A stretch of DNA of 47,426 bases from Streptomyces turgidiscabies Car8 (GTDB lineage: Bacteria; Actinomycetota; Actinomycetes; Streptomycetales; Streptomycetaceae), in NCBI RefSeq assembly GCF_000331005.1, contig NZ_AEJB01000423.1, positions 1 through 47,426 of the forward strand, read 5' to 3'. Below, one piece after another: positions 33,339-41,960 of this stretch; the stretch's first letter is position 1, and each line of letters begins with the position of its first letter. Under the pieces are notes generated by a model that saw only the letters and a program-made list of their open reading frames with translations, was not told where the DNA came from and searched no databases. Both the position numbers and the translations under genes were made by a program.

Positions 33339-34597
33339 TGCGCGTCGTCGTGGTCGGACAGGGATACGTCGGTCTGCCGCTTGCCATCCGCGCCGCCGAG
33401 GTCGGACACGAGGTGATCGGCTACGACGTCGACTCCCGGCGCGTCAAGACCCTCGCCGCCGGTGAGTCGTTCGTCGAGGACGTGTCCTCCGAGCGGATCC
33501 GCGCGGCACTGGACAACGGCTCGTACCGCCCGAGCGAAGCGGCCCGTGACTGCGGCGGTTTCGACATGGCCGTGGTGACCGTCCCGACTCCTCTGCACGA
33601 GGGCACTCCGGACCTGCGGTACATCAGGGACTCGGCGGTCACCCTTGCCCGGTATCTGCGCCCCGGAGCGACCGTCGTCCTGGAGTCGACGACGTATCCC
33701 GGCACCACCCAGGAGCTGTTCGCGCCGATCCTGGAGGACGGCTCGGGTCTGACCGCGGGCACCGACTTCCACCTCGGGTACAGCCCGGAGCGGATCGACC
33801 CCGGAAACGCCGTCTGGGGCTTCAAGGAGACCCCGAAGGTCGTCTCCGGCGTCAACGATGCCTCCCTCAAGGCGGTTCAGGACTTCTACGCGCAACTCGT
33901 CGACACCACCGTGCCGGTGAGCTCGCCGAAGGAGGCCGAGCTCGCCAAGCTCCTGGAGAACACCTTCCGGCATGTGAACATCGCGCTGGTCAACGAGATC
34001 GCGATGTTCGCCCACCATCTGGACATCGACGTCTGGCAGGCCATCGACGCGGCGTCCACCAAGCCGTTCGGCTTCATGAAGTTCACGCCCGGACCCGGTG
34101 TCGGCGGCCACTGCCTGCCGATCGACCCCTCCTACCTGTCCTGGCGGGTGCAGCGTGAACTCGGCCAGAGCTTCCGCTTCGTGGAGCTGGCCAACGACAT
34201 CAACAACCACATGCCCGAGTACGTGGCGCGCCGGATCAGTGACCTGTTCAACGAGAGACGCCGTTCCGTGAACGGCTCGCGCATCCTGCTGCTCGGCCTG
34301 GCGTACAAGAAGAACACCAGCGACGCCCGCGAGTCGCCGTCCCTGCGTATCTCCCAGCTCCTGCTCGACATGGGGGCCCAGGTCAGGGCGGCCGATCCGC
34401 ACGTGGTCGAGGGTCTGCCGGTGGACAGCCGCCTGGTGCGGGTCGAACTGACCCCGGACGAGCTGGCGGCCGCCGACGTGGTGGTCCTGCTCACCGACCA
34501 CGACAGCTTCGACTACGAACTCGTGACCGAACACGCCCCCTTCGTCCTCGACTGCCGCCGCCGGCTGTCGGCGGGGCCCACGATCGAGGTGCTCTGA
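33338..34597 (+). CDS. UDP-N-acetyl-hexosamine 6-dehydrogenase (WecC/WbpA type)
   Basis: A 419-residue enzyme. The NAD motif is VVVGQGYVGLPLA at the N-terminus. VPTPLHEGTPDLRYI, SPERIDPGN and LAKLLENTFRHVNIALVNE follow. The catalytic cysteine lies in GPGVGGHCLPIDPSYL, and LGLAYKKNTSDARESPSL opens the C-terminal domain. It oxidises C6 of a UDP-HexNAc twice to the uronic acid, using two NAD+. Placed beside a WecB-type epimerase and a WecG-type transferase, UDP-ManNAc is the likely substrate; UDP-GlcNAc (as for WbpA) is the alternative that would suit the WbpD-like gene. Confidence 0.9.
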   Translation: MRVVVVGQGYVGLPLAIRAAEVGHEVIGYDVDSRRVKTLAAGESFVEDVSSERIRAALDNGSYRPSEAARDCGGFDMAVVTVPTPLHEGTPDLRYIRDSAVTLARYLRPGATVVLESTTYPGTTQELFAPILEDGSGLTAGTDFHLGYSPERIDPGNAVWGFKETPKVVSGVNDASLKAVQDFYAQLVDTTVPVSSPKEAELAKLLENTFRHVNIALVNEIAMFAHHLDIDVWQAIDAASTKPFGFMKFTPGPGVGGHCLPIDPSYLSWRVQRELGQSFRFVELANDINNHMPEYVARRISDLFNERRRSVNGSRILLLGLAYKKNTSDARESPSLRISQLLLDMGAQVRAADPHVVEGLPVDSRLVRVELTPDELAAADVVVLLTDHDSFDYELVTEHAPFVLDCRRRLSAGPTIEVL

Positions 34598-34600
34598 GCC

Positions 34601-35734
34601 ATGCCTCGAATCGTCTGTGTCGCCGGGGCCCGCCCCAACTACATGAAGATCAAACCGGTGATGGACGCCCTGGAACGCCGGGGCGCCGAGGTCGTCCTCG
34701 TCCACACCGGTCAGCACTACGACCCGGCCATGAACGACGTGTTCTTCGCCGACCTCGGCATCCGTCCGCCCGACCGCTTCCTGGGGGTCGGTTCGGGCAG
34801 CCACGCCGAGCAGACCGGACGCGTGATGACCGCGTTCGAGCCGCTCCTCGACGAGGTGTCCCCGGACATCGTCGTGGTGGTCGGGGACATCAACTCCACC
34901 CTGGCCTGCGCCCTGGTCACCGCGAAGGCCGGGCCGCTGCTCGCCCACGTCGAGTCGGGTCTGCGCAGCCGCGACTGGAGCATGCCGGAGGAGGTCAACC
35001 GCGTCGCCACCGACCGGGTCAGCGACTATCTGCTGGCCCCCTCCCCCGACGCCGTCGAGAACCTGCGCGCGGAGGGGTACCGGGACGACCAGATCCACCT
35101 GGTCGGCAACGTCATGATCGACACGTTGCTGGCCAACCTGGAGCGGGCCAGGGCCTCGTCCGTCCTGGACGAACTCGGCCTGGCGAAGGGCGAGTACGGC
35201 CTCGTCACCCTCCACCGGCCGGCCAACGTGGACGACCCCGCGGTGCTCACCGGCCTGCTGAAGGCCCTCGGGGAGATCGCCGGCCGCCTTCCGCTCGTAC
35301 TGCCCGTGCACCCGCGCGCGTCGCAGCGGCTGGCCGAGATCGGCGTCCCCGGGGGCATCCGGCTCGTACCGCCCGCCGGATACCTGGACTTCATCGCCCT
35401 GCAGGACTCCGCCCGCGTCGTACTGACCGACTCCGGCGGCATCCAGGAGGAGACCACCGCGCTGGGCGTGCCCTGTGTGACCCTGCGGGACAACACCGAG
35501 CGGCCCATCACCGTCGAGCAGGGCACCAATGTGCTGGCCGGCCGGGATCCGGCACGGATCGTGTCCACCGTGAACCGGGTTCTGGACGCTCCGCCCGCGC
35601 CGCGCAGACCAGAACTGTGGGACGGCCACGCGAGCGACCGCATCGCGGACGTGCTGCTGGAGGGGGGCACCGCGAACACCCGGCGGAGACCGACCGACCT
35701 GCCGAGAACCAAGGATCGAACATTCCCCATATGA
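34601..35734 (+). CDS. wecB: Non-hydrolysing UDP-GlcNAc 2-epimerase (WecB type)
   Basis: A 377-residue enzyme of normal length. Characteristic stretches are AGARPNYMKIKPVMDAL, HTGQHYDPAMNDVFF, VVGDINSTLACAL, HVESGLRSRDWSMPEEVNR, LVTLHRPANVD, and the UDP-binding loop SGGIQEETTALGVPCVTLRDNTERP. It interconverts UDP-GlcNAc and UDP-ManNAc. The starting ATG lies 3 bp after the dehydrogenase stop, so the two are translated together and would produce UDP-ManNAcA in the cytoplasm. Confidence 0.92.
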   Translation: MPRIVCVAGARPNYMKIKPVMDALERRGAEVVLVHTGQHYDPAMNDVFFADLGIRPPDRFLGVGSGSHAEQTGRVMTAFEPLLDEVSPDIVVVVGDINSTLACALVTAKAGPLLAHVESGLRSRDWSMPEEVNRVATDRVSDYLLAPSPDAVENLRAEGYRDDQIHLVGNVMIDTLLANLERARASSVLDELGLAKGEYGLVTLHRPANVDDPAVLTGLLKALGEIAGRLPLVLPVHPRASQRLAEIGVPGGIRLVPPAGYLDFIALQDSARVVLTDSGGIQEETTALGVPCVTLRDNTERPITVEQGTNVLAGRDPARIVSTVNRVLDAPPAPRRPELWDGHASDRIADVLLEGGTANTRRRPTDLPRTKDRTFPI

Positions 35735-35785
35735 TCCGCTTGAAACACATGCTCGTAGAACATTTGGCCGCAAGGGGGGACCGCC

Positions 35786-36664
35786 ATGGATCTCGCTGAG
35801 ATCTTCCGGGTCATGCGCAGGCGCTGGTACGTCCTGCTGCCCGGACTGCTGCTGACGGCGGGGCTGGTGGCCGCCGTGGTGCTGCTGGTTCCGGTCACCT
35901 ACCAGTCGCAGAGCACGGTGCAGCTTCTGAACTCCCCCAAGGCCACCGTCGCCTACGGAGGCAACCCCTTCCTGAGCACCCAGACATCGCTCACCGGCAT
36001 GGCCGACAGCCTGGCCCGCAACCTCAACTCCGACGACTCCGTCCGGGAACTCAAGTCCCGTGGCGCCACCGGTACGTTCGAGGCCAAGATCGCCGACAAC
36101 GCCCAGGGGCCGCTCATGTGGCTCACGGTCACCGGCACCGGCAAGGCCTCCGTCCTGGCCTCCGACCGCATTCTGACCGCGTACGCCAAGGACCGCCTGG
36201 AGCAGTTCCAGAAGCAACAGTCGGTCGAACCGAAGGCCATGATCCAGATGATGACGATCGTGGTCCCACAGCCCCCGATGGCGCAGACCAAGACCCGGCT
36301 CGAATACATGATCATGGCCGGAGGCGGGGGTCTGGTCCTGACCCTGGCCGCCTCCTTCTACGTGGAGGCACGCCGCCGGTCGCGCCCGCAGGCGCAGCCG
36401 GAAGAACCCGAGCAGCCGGCCGAGGACCCCGAACCGGCGGCCGAACCCCGTGTCACCGCTCCTCGGCCGTCGGCCGAGGAGTCGCCCGCGGAACGGACCA
36501 TCGCCCTGCGGACGCCGCCCGCCTGGGCACGGTCCGCCGTGAACAGTCCCCCCGCGGAGCCGAGGACGGGACGGACCGCCACGGTCGTGGCACCCGCCGC
36601 CGAGCCGCTCGACGAGGAGTCGACTCATGGACAGCGTTCGCACACCGGACAGCGAGACCGCTGA
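35786..36664 (+). CDS. Wzz-type chain-length/polysaccharide co-polymerase protein
   Basis: A 292-residue membrane protein. A basic start (RVMRRRWYVLLPG) leads into a first transmembrane helix near residues 16-38. An extracytoplasmic domain follows, then a second helix near 172-192 and a long Pro/Glu/Ala-rich cytoplasmic tail of about 100 residues. No Walker motifs or tyrosine cluster is present, so it is not a fused BY-kinase. Such proteins set chain length together with Wzx/Wzy. AGGGGGGA precedes the ATG. Its extracytoplasmic part resembles the N-terminal half of the Wzz-Wzy fusion at 42857 (both have SYESQS/TYQSQS, QLLNS/TLLDS and D-S-x-x-E-L). Confidence 0.85.
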   Translation: MDLAEIFRVMRRRWYVLLPGLLLTAGLVAAVVLLVPVTYQSQSTVQLLNSPKATVAYGGNPFLSTQTSLTGMADSLARNLNSDDSVRELKSRGATGTFEAKIADNAQGPLMWLTVTGTGKASVLASDRILTAYAKDRLEQFQKQQSVEPKAMIQMMTIVVPQPPMAQTKTRLEYMIMAGGGGLVLTLAASFYVEARRRSRPQAQPEEPEQPAEDPEPAAEPRVTAPRPSAEESPAERTIALRTPPAWARSAVNSPPAEPRTGRTATVVAPAAEPLDEESTHGQRSHTGQRDR

Positions 36665-38174
36665 ACCGAGCGACACCCCCGCTCCGGCCGCCTCCCTGGG
36701 CGGAAAGGTCCGTTCGGCCGCGCGCTGGAGCCTGATCAACACCGTCGTGATGCGGCTGGGCAACTTCGCGACCGGCATCCTGCTGGCGCGCTTCGCCCTC
36801 GGGCCGGCGGAGTGGGGGGTCTACGGCATCTCCCAGACCGTGCTGCTGGTCCTATTGTCCGCGAACGAACTGGGCGTGGGCCTGGCCATCGTGCGCTGGG
36901 AGGGCGACGCACGGCGGTTCGCGCCGACCGTGCTGACCCTCAGCGCCCTCTCCAGCAGCGCGCTGTACGTGGCGCTGTTCGCGGCGGCGCCGACGGTGGC
37001 GGGCCTGCTCGGCTCGCCGGACGCCGCGGGCGTGCTGAGGGTGATGTGCCTGTGCGTGGTGATCGACGGGATCGCACAGGTACCGGCCGGCTTCCTCACC
37101 CGTGAGTTCGCCCAGGGCAAGCGGATGATCATCGACGGGCTCAACTTCGTGGCCAGCACGGCGGTGACGCTGCTGCTGGCCTTCGAGGGCTGGGGCGCGA
37201 TGAGCTTCGCCTGGGGAGCCGTGGCGGGGAACGTCGTGGCACTGGTCGGCTGCGGGCTGGCGGCTCCGGGCACCCTGAAGTTCGGCTGGGACCCCGATCA
37301 GGCCCGGGCGCTTCTCAGGTTCGGGCTCCCGCTGGCGGGGGCGAGCATGCTGGCCCTCGCGGTGGTCAACGTCGACACCATGGTGGTGGGCGCGACGCTG
37401 GGCAACGTCGCTCTGGGCTTCTACGTCCTCGCCTTCAACATGTCCGGCTGGCCCGTGCGGATCATCTCGGAGGCCGCCCGCCGGGTCTCCTTCGCCGGCT
37501 TCTCCCGCCTGGCGGACTCGCCGCAGGCGCTCGCCCAGGGCTTCAGCCGGGCACTGGGTGTGGTGATCACCGGCACCGTCCCGCTCTGCGTCCTGCTCGC
37601 CTGCCTGGCCGAGCCGGCCATCGTGACGATCTACGGAGACCAGTGGGGCCCCGCCGCCGCGGCACTGCCCTGGCTGATGGTCCTCGGCCTGATCCGCATC
37701 GGCAGCGAACTCGCCTACGACTGTCTGGTCGCGATCGGACAGCGCCGGTCGCTCTTCCTGGTGCAGGGTCTGTGGTTGGCCGCGCTGGTCCCGGTACTGC
37801 TCGTCGCCGCCCGGCTCAACGGCATCGTGGGCGTCTCGCAGGCCCATGTCCTGGTCGCCGGCGGCATGGTGGTGCCCGTGTTCCTGGTCGCCCTCAGCCG
37901 TGGCGGCATCGGTGTCGGCCGGGTCGTCCAGGCCTGCGCCTGGCCCTTCTTCGGCGGTGCCGTGATGGCCGGGATCGTCCTCGGCCTGCAGCGCCTGTTC
38001 GGCGACGGACGGATCGCCCTTCTCGCCATCAGCGCGATCGCCCTGGCCGGTTACACGCTGTGCGTCCTGCCCAGCCGCGACTTCCTGCGCGGCGTCGGCC
38101 GCGGCGACCGGTCCCACCACGGCCGGCACCGGTCCTCGGCACCGGGTCGGCCCACCCAGAAGGACCTGAGGTGA
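36627..38174 (+). CDS. Wzx-type oligosaccharide flippase (MOP superfamily)
   Basis: A 515-residue polytopic membrane protein with about 12-14 helices. After a 25-residue polar start, ARWSLINTVVMRLGNFATGILLARFALGPAEWGVYGI matches the opening of polysaccharide-biosynthesis flippases. FGLPLAGASMLALAVVNVDTMVVGATLG begins the second half. It would move lipid-linked repeat units to the outer face. The ATG at 36627 lies 38 bp inside the Wzz gene with GAGGAG upstream. The C-terminal tail is Arg/His-rich. Confidence 0.88.
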   Translation: MDSVRTPDSETAEPSDTPAPAASLGGKVRSAARWSLINTVVMRLGNFATGILLARFALGPAEWGVYGISQTVLLVLLSANELGVGLAIVRWEGDARRFAPTVLTLSALSSSALYVALFAAAPTVAGLLGSPDAAGVLRVMCLCVVIDGIAQVPAGFLTREFAQGKRMIIDGLNFVASTAVTLLLAFEGWGAMSFAWGAVAGNVVALVGCGLAAPGTLKFGWDPDQARALLRFGLPLAGASMLALAVVNVDTMVVGATLGNVALGFYVLAFNMSGWPVRIISEAARRVSFAGFSRLADSPQALAQGFSRALGVVITGTVPLCVLLACLAEPAIVTIYGDQWGPAAAALPWLMVLGLIRIGSELAYDCLVAIGQRRSLFLVQGLWLAALVPVLLVAARLNGIVGVSQAHVLVAGGMVVPVFLVALSRGGIGVGRVVQACAWPFFGGAVMAGIVLGLQRLFGDGRIALLAISAIALAGYTLCVLPSRDFLRGVGRGDRSHHGRHRSSAPGRPTQKDLR

Positions 38175-39322
38175 ACCTGATGTCACGGCGTATCAGCCGG
38201 AACTCCCTCACGGGACTGCTTCTCGCGGCCCTGCTGGCGGTACTGGGCGCGGCCTGCTCCGGATCGGAGCAGGCCGCGTTGCCGGACTGCCCGGACGAGG
38301 CGCTGACCTGCCCTGCGGGCGGGTCCTCGGCGGCACCGAGCGCCGCTCCGTCGACCACGGTCGGCGAGGCGACGGGCCGCCCCTCCGCGACGGCGTCCCC
38401 GACGGGAACGCCCACTGCCTCGGCGAAGCCCACCCCGACGGGGACACCCGCCACGGCAGCGGGCGCCGGCGCTTCGTCGAACCCACCCGCGGCCCGAGCC
38501 AAATGCGCCTCCCCCGGTGACTGCGGCTTCCCCGACGCCGACACCACCGGTCCGCGGGTACCACTGACACCCCACAAGACCGGGTACATGGCGGTCCGCA
38601 CCGACGGGCAGGTCATCCGGGGCTGGGACATCACCGGCTCGCTCGACATCTACGCGAACAACGTCACCGTCATCGACACCAAGATCACCTCGGACAACTG
38701 GTGGGGCATCAACCTGCGCCCCGGATACAGCGGTCTGCGCGTCCTGCACTCCACCATCACGGCCGTACCCGGCAAGGGCCCGGACAACGGCGGCGTGGAC
38801 TACGCGGTGTCGAACATGGGGGGCAGCTCCATAGAGGTCGGCTGGTGCGACGTCTCGGTGTTCGGCGACGCCCTGTCGATGGGGCAGGGGAACCTGCACG
38901 ACAACTACGTGCACGACATCGTCCCGTTCATCAACCTGGGCGGCGAGTGGCAGCACACCAACACGGTGATCAGCGGCGGCGGCAACACCGGGCACCTGAT
39001 CATCCGCCACAACACCCTGCTGAACCCGACCGGCCTCAAGCAGGGTGCCTCGGGCAGCATCGGCCTGTTCGCCGACACCGGGGTGGTCCGCAACGTCACC
39101 GTGGACGACAACTGGATAGCCGGCGGCGCGTACGCCCTGTACGGCGGCTCCACCGGCGCCACCGGGATCAGGGTCACCGACAACGTCTTCTCGACGGAGT
39201 ACCACCCCGGGTCCGGTGGCTACGGCGTGGTCGCCCACTGGAACGCGGGCGGTGCCGGGAACGTGTGGAGCAACAACCGGATGTCCGACGGCCGCCTGGT
39301 CACGCCGGAGCCGTCGTCGTGA
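38171..39322 (+). CDS. Lipoprotein with right-handed parallel beta-helix domain
   Basis: A 383-residue secreted protein from GTG 38171 (overlaps the flippase stop by GTGA; AAGGA upstream). The hydrophobic signal ends in LGAAC, a plausible lipobox. A Ser/Thr/Pro/Ala linker of about 60 residues follows, then a beta-helix domain from about residue 120 with repeated short strands and Asn ladders (VTVIDTKITSDN, LRVLHSTITAV, LIIRHNTLLNP, VTVDDNWIAGG, IRVTDNVFS). The fold is shared by polysaccharide lyases, hydrolases and epimerases. Catalytic residues cannot be assigned. It may trim, bind or anchor the polymer made by this locus. Confidence 0.82.
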   Translation: MNLMSRRISRNSLTGLLLAALLAVLGAACSGSEQAALPDCPDEALTCPAGGSSAAPSAAPSTTVGEATGRPSATASPTGTPTASAKPTPTGTPATAAGAGASSNPPAARAKCASPGDCGFPDADTTGPRVPLTPHKTGYMAVRTDGQVIRGWDITGSLDIYANNVTVIDTKITSDNWWGINLRPGYSGLRVLHSTITAVPGKGPDNGGVDYAVSNMGGSSIEVGWCDVSVFGDALSMGQGNLHDNYVHDIVPFINLGGEWQHTNTVISGGGNTGHLIIRHNTLLNPTGLKQGASGSIGLFADTGVVRNVTVDDNWIAGGAYALYGGSTGATGIRVTDNVFSTEYHPGSGGYGVVAHWNAGGAGNVWSNNRMSDGRLVTPEPSS

Positions 39323-40116
39323 GCGGGGTCGTGCGCCGGGTCGCACGGGCGCCCTGGACCCTGCTCAAGGCGTTGTTCGGCTGGCTGGTGCTCTTCGAGG
39401 TCAGGAACAAGGTCCTGCTGGCCCCCACCGCGGTGCGGCTGCGCCGGATCGAGGACGCCGAGACCCGGCGGCTGGCCGCGGGCCTGCCGTCACCGCCCTC
39501 GGCGCTGGTCGCCACGGTGATCGCCACCCACCGGCGCCCCGAGGCGCTGCGTGCCGCGGTGCGCTCGGCTCTGGACCAGACGGTTCGCGATCAGGTCGTC
39601 ATCGTGGTCGACGACGGCGCCGGTCTGACCGAACTCCCTGACGACCCTAGGCTGTTCGCGGTCTCCCTGGCGGCCAACACCGGGGTCGCGGGAGTGGTGC
39701 GCAATGTGGGCATCCGCCTCAGCCGCTCGCGGTACGTGGCGTTCCTGGACGACGACAACCTGTGGGAACCCGACCATCTGGAGCGCACTCTGGCGTTCCT
39801 TGAGGCTTCCGACGGGCCCGACGGCGTCTACACGGCACTGCGCCGCGTGCTGCCCGACGGCAGCGAGAAGGACGTCCTGTCGGTGCCCTACGACCGGCGC
39901 AGGGCGGCCCGCGAGTCCTTCCTGGACACCAACGCCTTCGTCGCCCGCCGTGATCGCTCCCTGCGCTTCAGCCGGCTGCGCCGGACACCGGAGGTGATGC
40001 CCCGCGAGGACTGGGAGCTGATCCACCGGTACGCGCGCGGGCACCGGGTGCTCCACGTGCCCCATCCCACCGTCCGCTATCTGGTGAACCCGGCCAGCTT
40101 CTACACCCAGTGGTGA
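39319..40116 (+). CDS. GT2 family glycosyltransferase
   Basis: A 265-residue enzyme from GTG 39319, overlapping the previous stop. An amphipathic/hydrophobic N-terminal stretch (TLLKALFGWLVLFEV) may bind the membrane. The GT-A core begins at VATVIATHRRPEALRAAVRSAL, with VIVVDDGAG, the NTGVAGVVRNVGI segment and the metal-binding acidic motif YVAFLDDDNLWEPDHLE. The catalytic-base region is MPREDWEL. It adds one sugar of the repeat unit on the cytoplasmic face; donor and acceptor are unknown. Confidence 0.88.
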   Translation: MSGVVRRVARAPWTLLKALFGWLVLFEVRNKVLLAPTAVRLRRIEDAETRRLAAGLPSPPSALVATVIATHRRPEALRAAVRSALDQTVRDQVVIVVDDGAGLTELPDDPRLFAVSLAANTGVAGVVRNVGIRLSRSRYVAFLDDDNLWEPDHLERTLAFLEASDGPDGVYTALRRVLPDGSEKDVLSVPYDRRRAARESFLDTNAFVARRDRSLRFSRLRRTPEVMPREDWELIHRYARGHRVLHVPHPTVRYLVNPASFYTQW

Positions 40117-40165
40117 CGGCGGGATGAACCGACCCTGCTCTCCCGACCGTCTCCCCGCCGACCCT

Positions 40166-40195
40166 TACTCCGCCGGCCACTACTCCGCCGGCCGT
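40166..40195. repeat. 15-bp tandem repeat before the methyltransferase pair
   Basis: TACTCCGCCGGCC occurs at 40166-40178 and 40181-40193 (15-bp period, 13 of 15 identical), with a weaker copy following at 40196. It lies in the 116-bp gap between the GT2 and methyltransferase genes. Confidence 0.6.
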
Positions 40196-40232
40196 TGCTC
40201 CTCTCCCGTTCCGAACACAGGTGGTTGATCCC

Positions 40233-40910
40233 ATGCCCCGCTCCCGCGCCCTCAGGAACAAGTTCGTCGACGCGCCCGGATCGCTGGGCGAACGCATGCG
40301 CGTCGCCCGCTGGGAGCGGTTCCGGCGCTGCTTCCCCGGCATCGAGAACATGAGCGTCCTCGACCTGGGCGGAACGGCCGAGATGTGGCTGCGCGCACCG
40401 GTGCGCGCCAAGCACGTCCACCTGATCAACCTGGAGGAGCACCCCGCCGAACTCCCGGACTGGATCAGCGCGGAGGTCGCCGACGTCACCGACGAGGCGG
40501 TCGCGGCCGAGCTGAGTGCCAAGGGCGGTTACGACCTGGTGTTCTCCAACTCGACCATCGAGCACGTGGGCGGCCACAGCCAGCGCCGCAAGTTCGTCTC
40601 GGCCGTGGAGACTTTGGCGCCGCTGCACTGGATCCAGACGCCGTACCGCTACTTCCCCGTCGAGCCCCACTTCGTGGCGCCCGGCTTCCAGTTCCTGCCG
40701 CTGGCCGCCAGGGCCCGTCTCGTACGGCGCTGGCCGCTCGTCCACAGCCGCCCCGACAGCCCGGAGTCGGCGATGGACGCGGTGATCAACATCGAGCTGC
40801 TGACCCGCACCGAAATGCGCTACCTGTTCCCCAGGTCGGTGCTGCTCAGCGAGCGGGTGCTCGGTGCCCCGAAGTCACTCATAGCCGTCAGAACGGAGCC
40901 CGTATGCTGA
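40233..40910 (+). CDS. Class I SAM-dependent methyltransferase
   Basis: A 225-residue protein. The SAM motif is NMSVLDLGGTAEMWL near residues 38-52, an acidic residue follows in INLEE, and motif IV is YDLVFSNSTIEHVGG. It resembles small methyltransferases found in capsule loci, probably acting on a sugar hydroxyl. The ATG at 40233 is chosen; GTG 40221 is an alternative 4 codons upstream, and neither has a strong ribosome binding site. The stop overlaps the next methyltransferase by 7 bp. Confidence 0.82.
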   Translation: MPRSRALRNKFVDAPGSLGERMRVARWERFRRCFPGIENMSVLDLGGTAEMWLRAPVRAKHVHLINLEEHPAELPDWISAEVADVTDEAVAAELSAKGGYDLVFSNSTIEHVGGHSQRRKFVSAVETLAPLHWIQTPYRYFPVEPHFVAPGFQFLPLAARARLVRRWPLVHSRPDSPESAMDAVINIELLTRTEMRYLFPRSVLLSERVLGAPKSLIAVRTEPVC

Positions 40911-41890
40911 ACAACCTGGTCAACAGACATGACGCGGACCGGTTACTGCGCAAGGTGCGGCGGTTGGAACTCGACCCGGTACTCGCCAAGTTACGGGTGC
41001 GGGGCGGCGCGCGAGTGGTCCAGCACTGGTCCCGGGTCGACCCGTCGCTGACGGAATGGTGGGCGATACCGGCGGTCGTCAGACGCTGGAACCTGCTGAT
41101 GACCGGCGATCCCGACACTTCCTTCCCCGAGTACGTGGCCGCCGAGCACTTCGCGCCGCGCACCGGTCTGCGCGGCCTGTCGCTCGGGTGCGGCACCGGC
41201 GGCAACGAGCTTCTCTGGGCGAAGACCGGCGCCTTCACCCTCCTGGTGGGCGTGGACGTGGCGCCGGAGCGCATCGATTTCGCCACCCGCGCCGCCGCCG
41301 AGCACGGTCTCGCCGACGTCCTGCGCTTCCGCGTCACCGACGTCAACCGGATGACCGCCGACGGGGAACGCTTCGACGTACTTCTCGGCCTGCAGTCACT
41401 GCACCATTTCGACGACCTCGACGCCGGCCTGCCGAGGCTCTCCCAACTCATCGAATCCGACGGCATGTTCGTGGTCGACGAGTTCGTCGGTCCCACCCGG
41501 TTCCAGTGGACCGACGGTCAACTGGACGCGGCAAACGTCATGTTGGCTCAGCTCCCCGAGGAGCGGCGGCGCCAGGCCGACGGCCGGATCAAGCACCGTG
41601 TCGTGCGGCCCAGCAGGATGTCGATGGTGCTGGACGACCCCTCGGAGGCGGTCGACGCGGCGGCGCTGCTGCCGGGCCTGCGACGCGAGTTCGACGTCGT
41701 CGAGGAACGGCCGTACGGGGGGACGGTGTTGCACATCGCGTTCTCGGGGATCGCGCACAACTTCCTTGACCAGGAGCCTGAGACGTCGGCTCTGCTGGAG
41801 CGGTGCTTCGCTTTGGAGGACGCGGTTCTTCCTGGTGTGGGGCACGATTTCGTCGCCATGGTTTGTCGGCCTCGGAGTGGTGCGGGGTAA
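40904..41890 (+). CDS. Class I SAM-dependent methyltransferase with two TTA codons
   Basis: A 328-residue protein. The SAM-binding glycine loop is LSLGCGTGGNELLWA near residues 90-104, GVDVAPERIDFA gives the acidic strand, and LLGLQSLHHFDDLD is motif IV. A C-terminal domain of about 120 residues follows. Codons 14 (40943-40945) and 30 (40991-40993) are TTA, the rarest codon in Streptomyces, read by the bldA tRNA. I found no other in-frame TTA in the locus. Translation should therefore depend on developmental stage. Last gene of the rightward polysaccharide operon. Confidence 0.85.
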   Translation: MLNNLVNRHDADRLLRKVRRLELDPVLAKLRVRGGARVVQHWSRVDPSLTEWWAIPAVVRRWNLLMTGDPDTSFPEYVAAEHFAPRTGLRGLSLGCGTGGNELLWAKTGAFTLLVGVDVAPERIDFATRAAAEHGLADVLRFRVTDVNRMTADGERFDVLLGLQSLHHFDDLDAGLPRLSQLIESDGMFVVDEFVGPTRFQWTDGQLDAANVMLAQLPEERRRQADGRIKHRVVRPSRMSMVLDDPSEAVDAAALLPGLRREFDVVEERPYGGTVLHIAFSGIAHNFLDQEPETSALLERCFALEDAVLPGVGHDFVAMVCRPRSGAG

Positions 41891-41918
41891 GGGGGTGCCA
41901 CGGGGGTGTCGGCCGAGT

Positions 41919-41960
41919 GCTGCGCCGTTGTGGCTTGTCGCGCAGTTCCCCGCGCCCCTA
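41919..41960. repeat. Streptomyces-type GC-rich interspersed repeat
   Basis: The segment containing GCGCAGTTCCCCGCGCCCCT preceded by GCCGTTGTGGCTTGTC matches, from memory, a short sequence that recurs in intergenic gaps of many Streptomyces chromosomes. It fills most of the 70-bp gap between two convergent genes and could act as a terminator or be a passive mobile repeat. Confidence 0.65.

Noticed and set aside
33245..36778. An 1177-codon open frame on the minus strand across the dehydrogenase, epimerase and Wzz genes
   Set aside because: Same reason: antisense to recognisable enzymes, no domain, no ribosome binding site.
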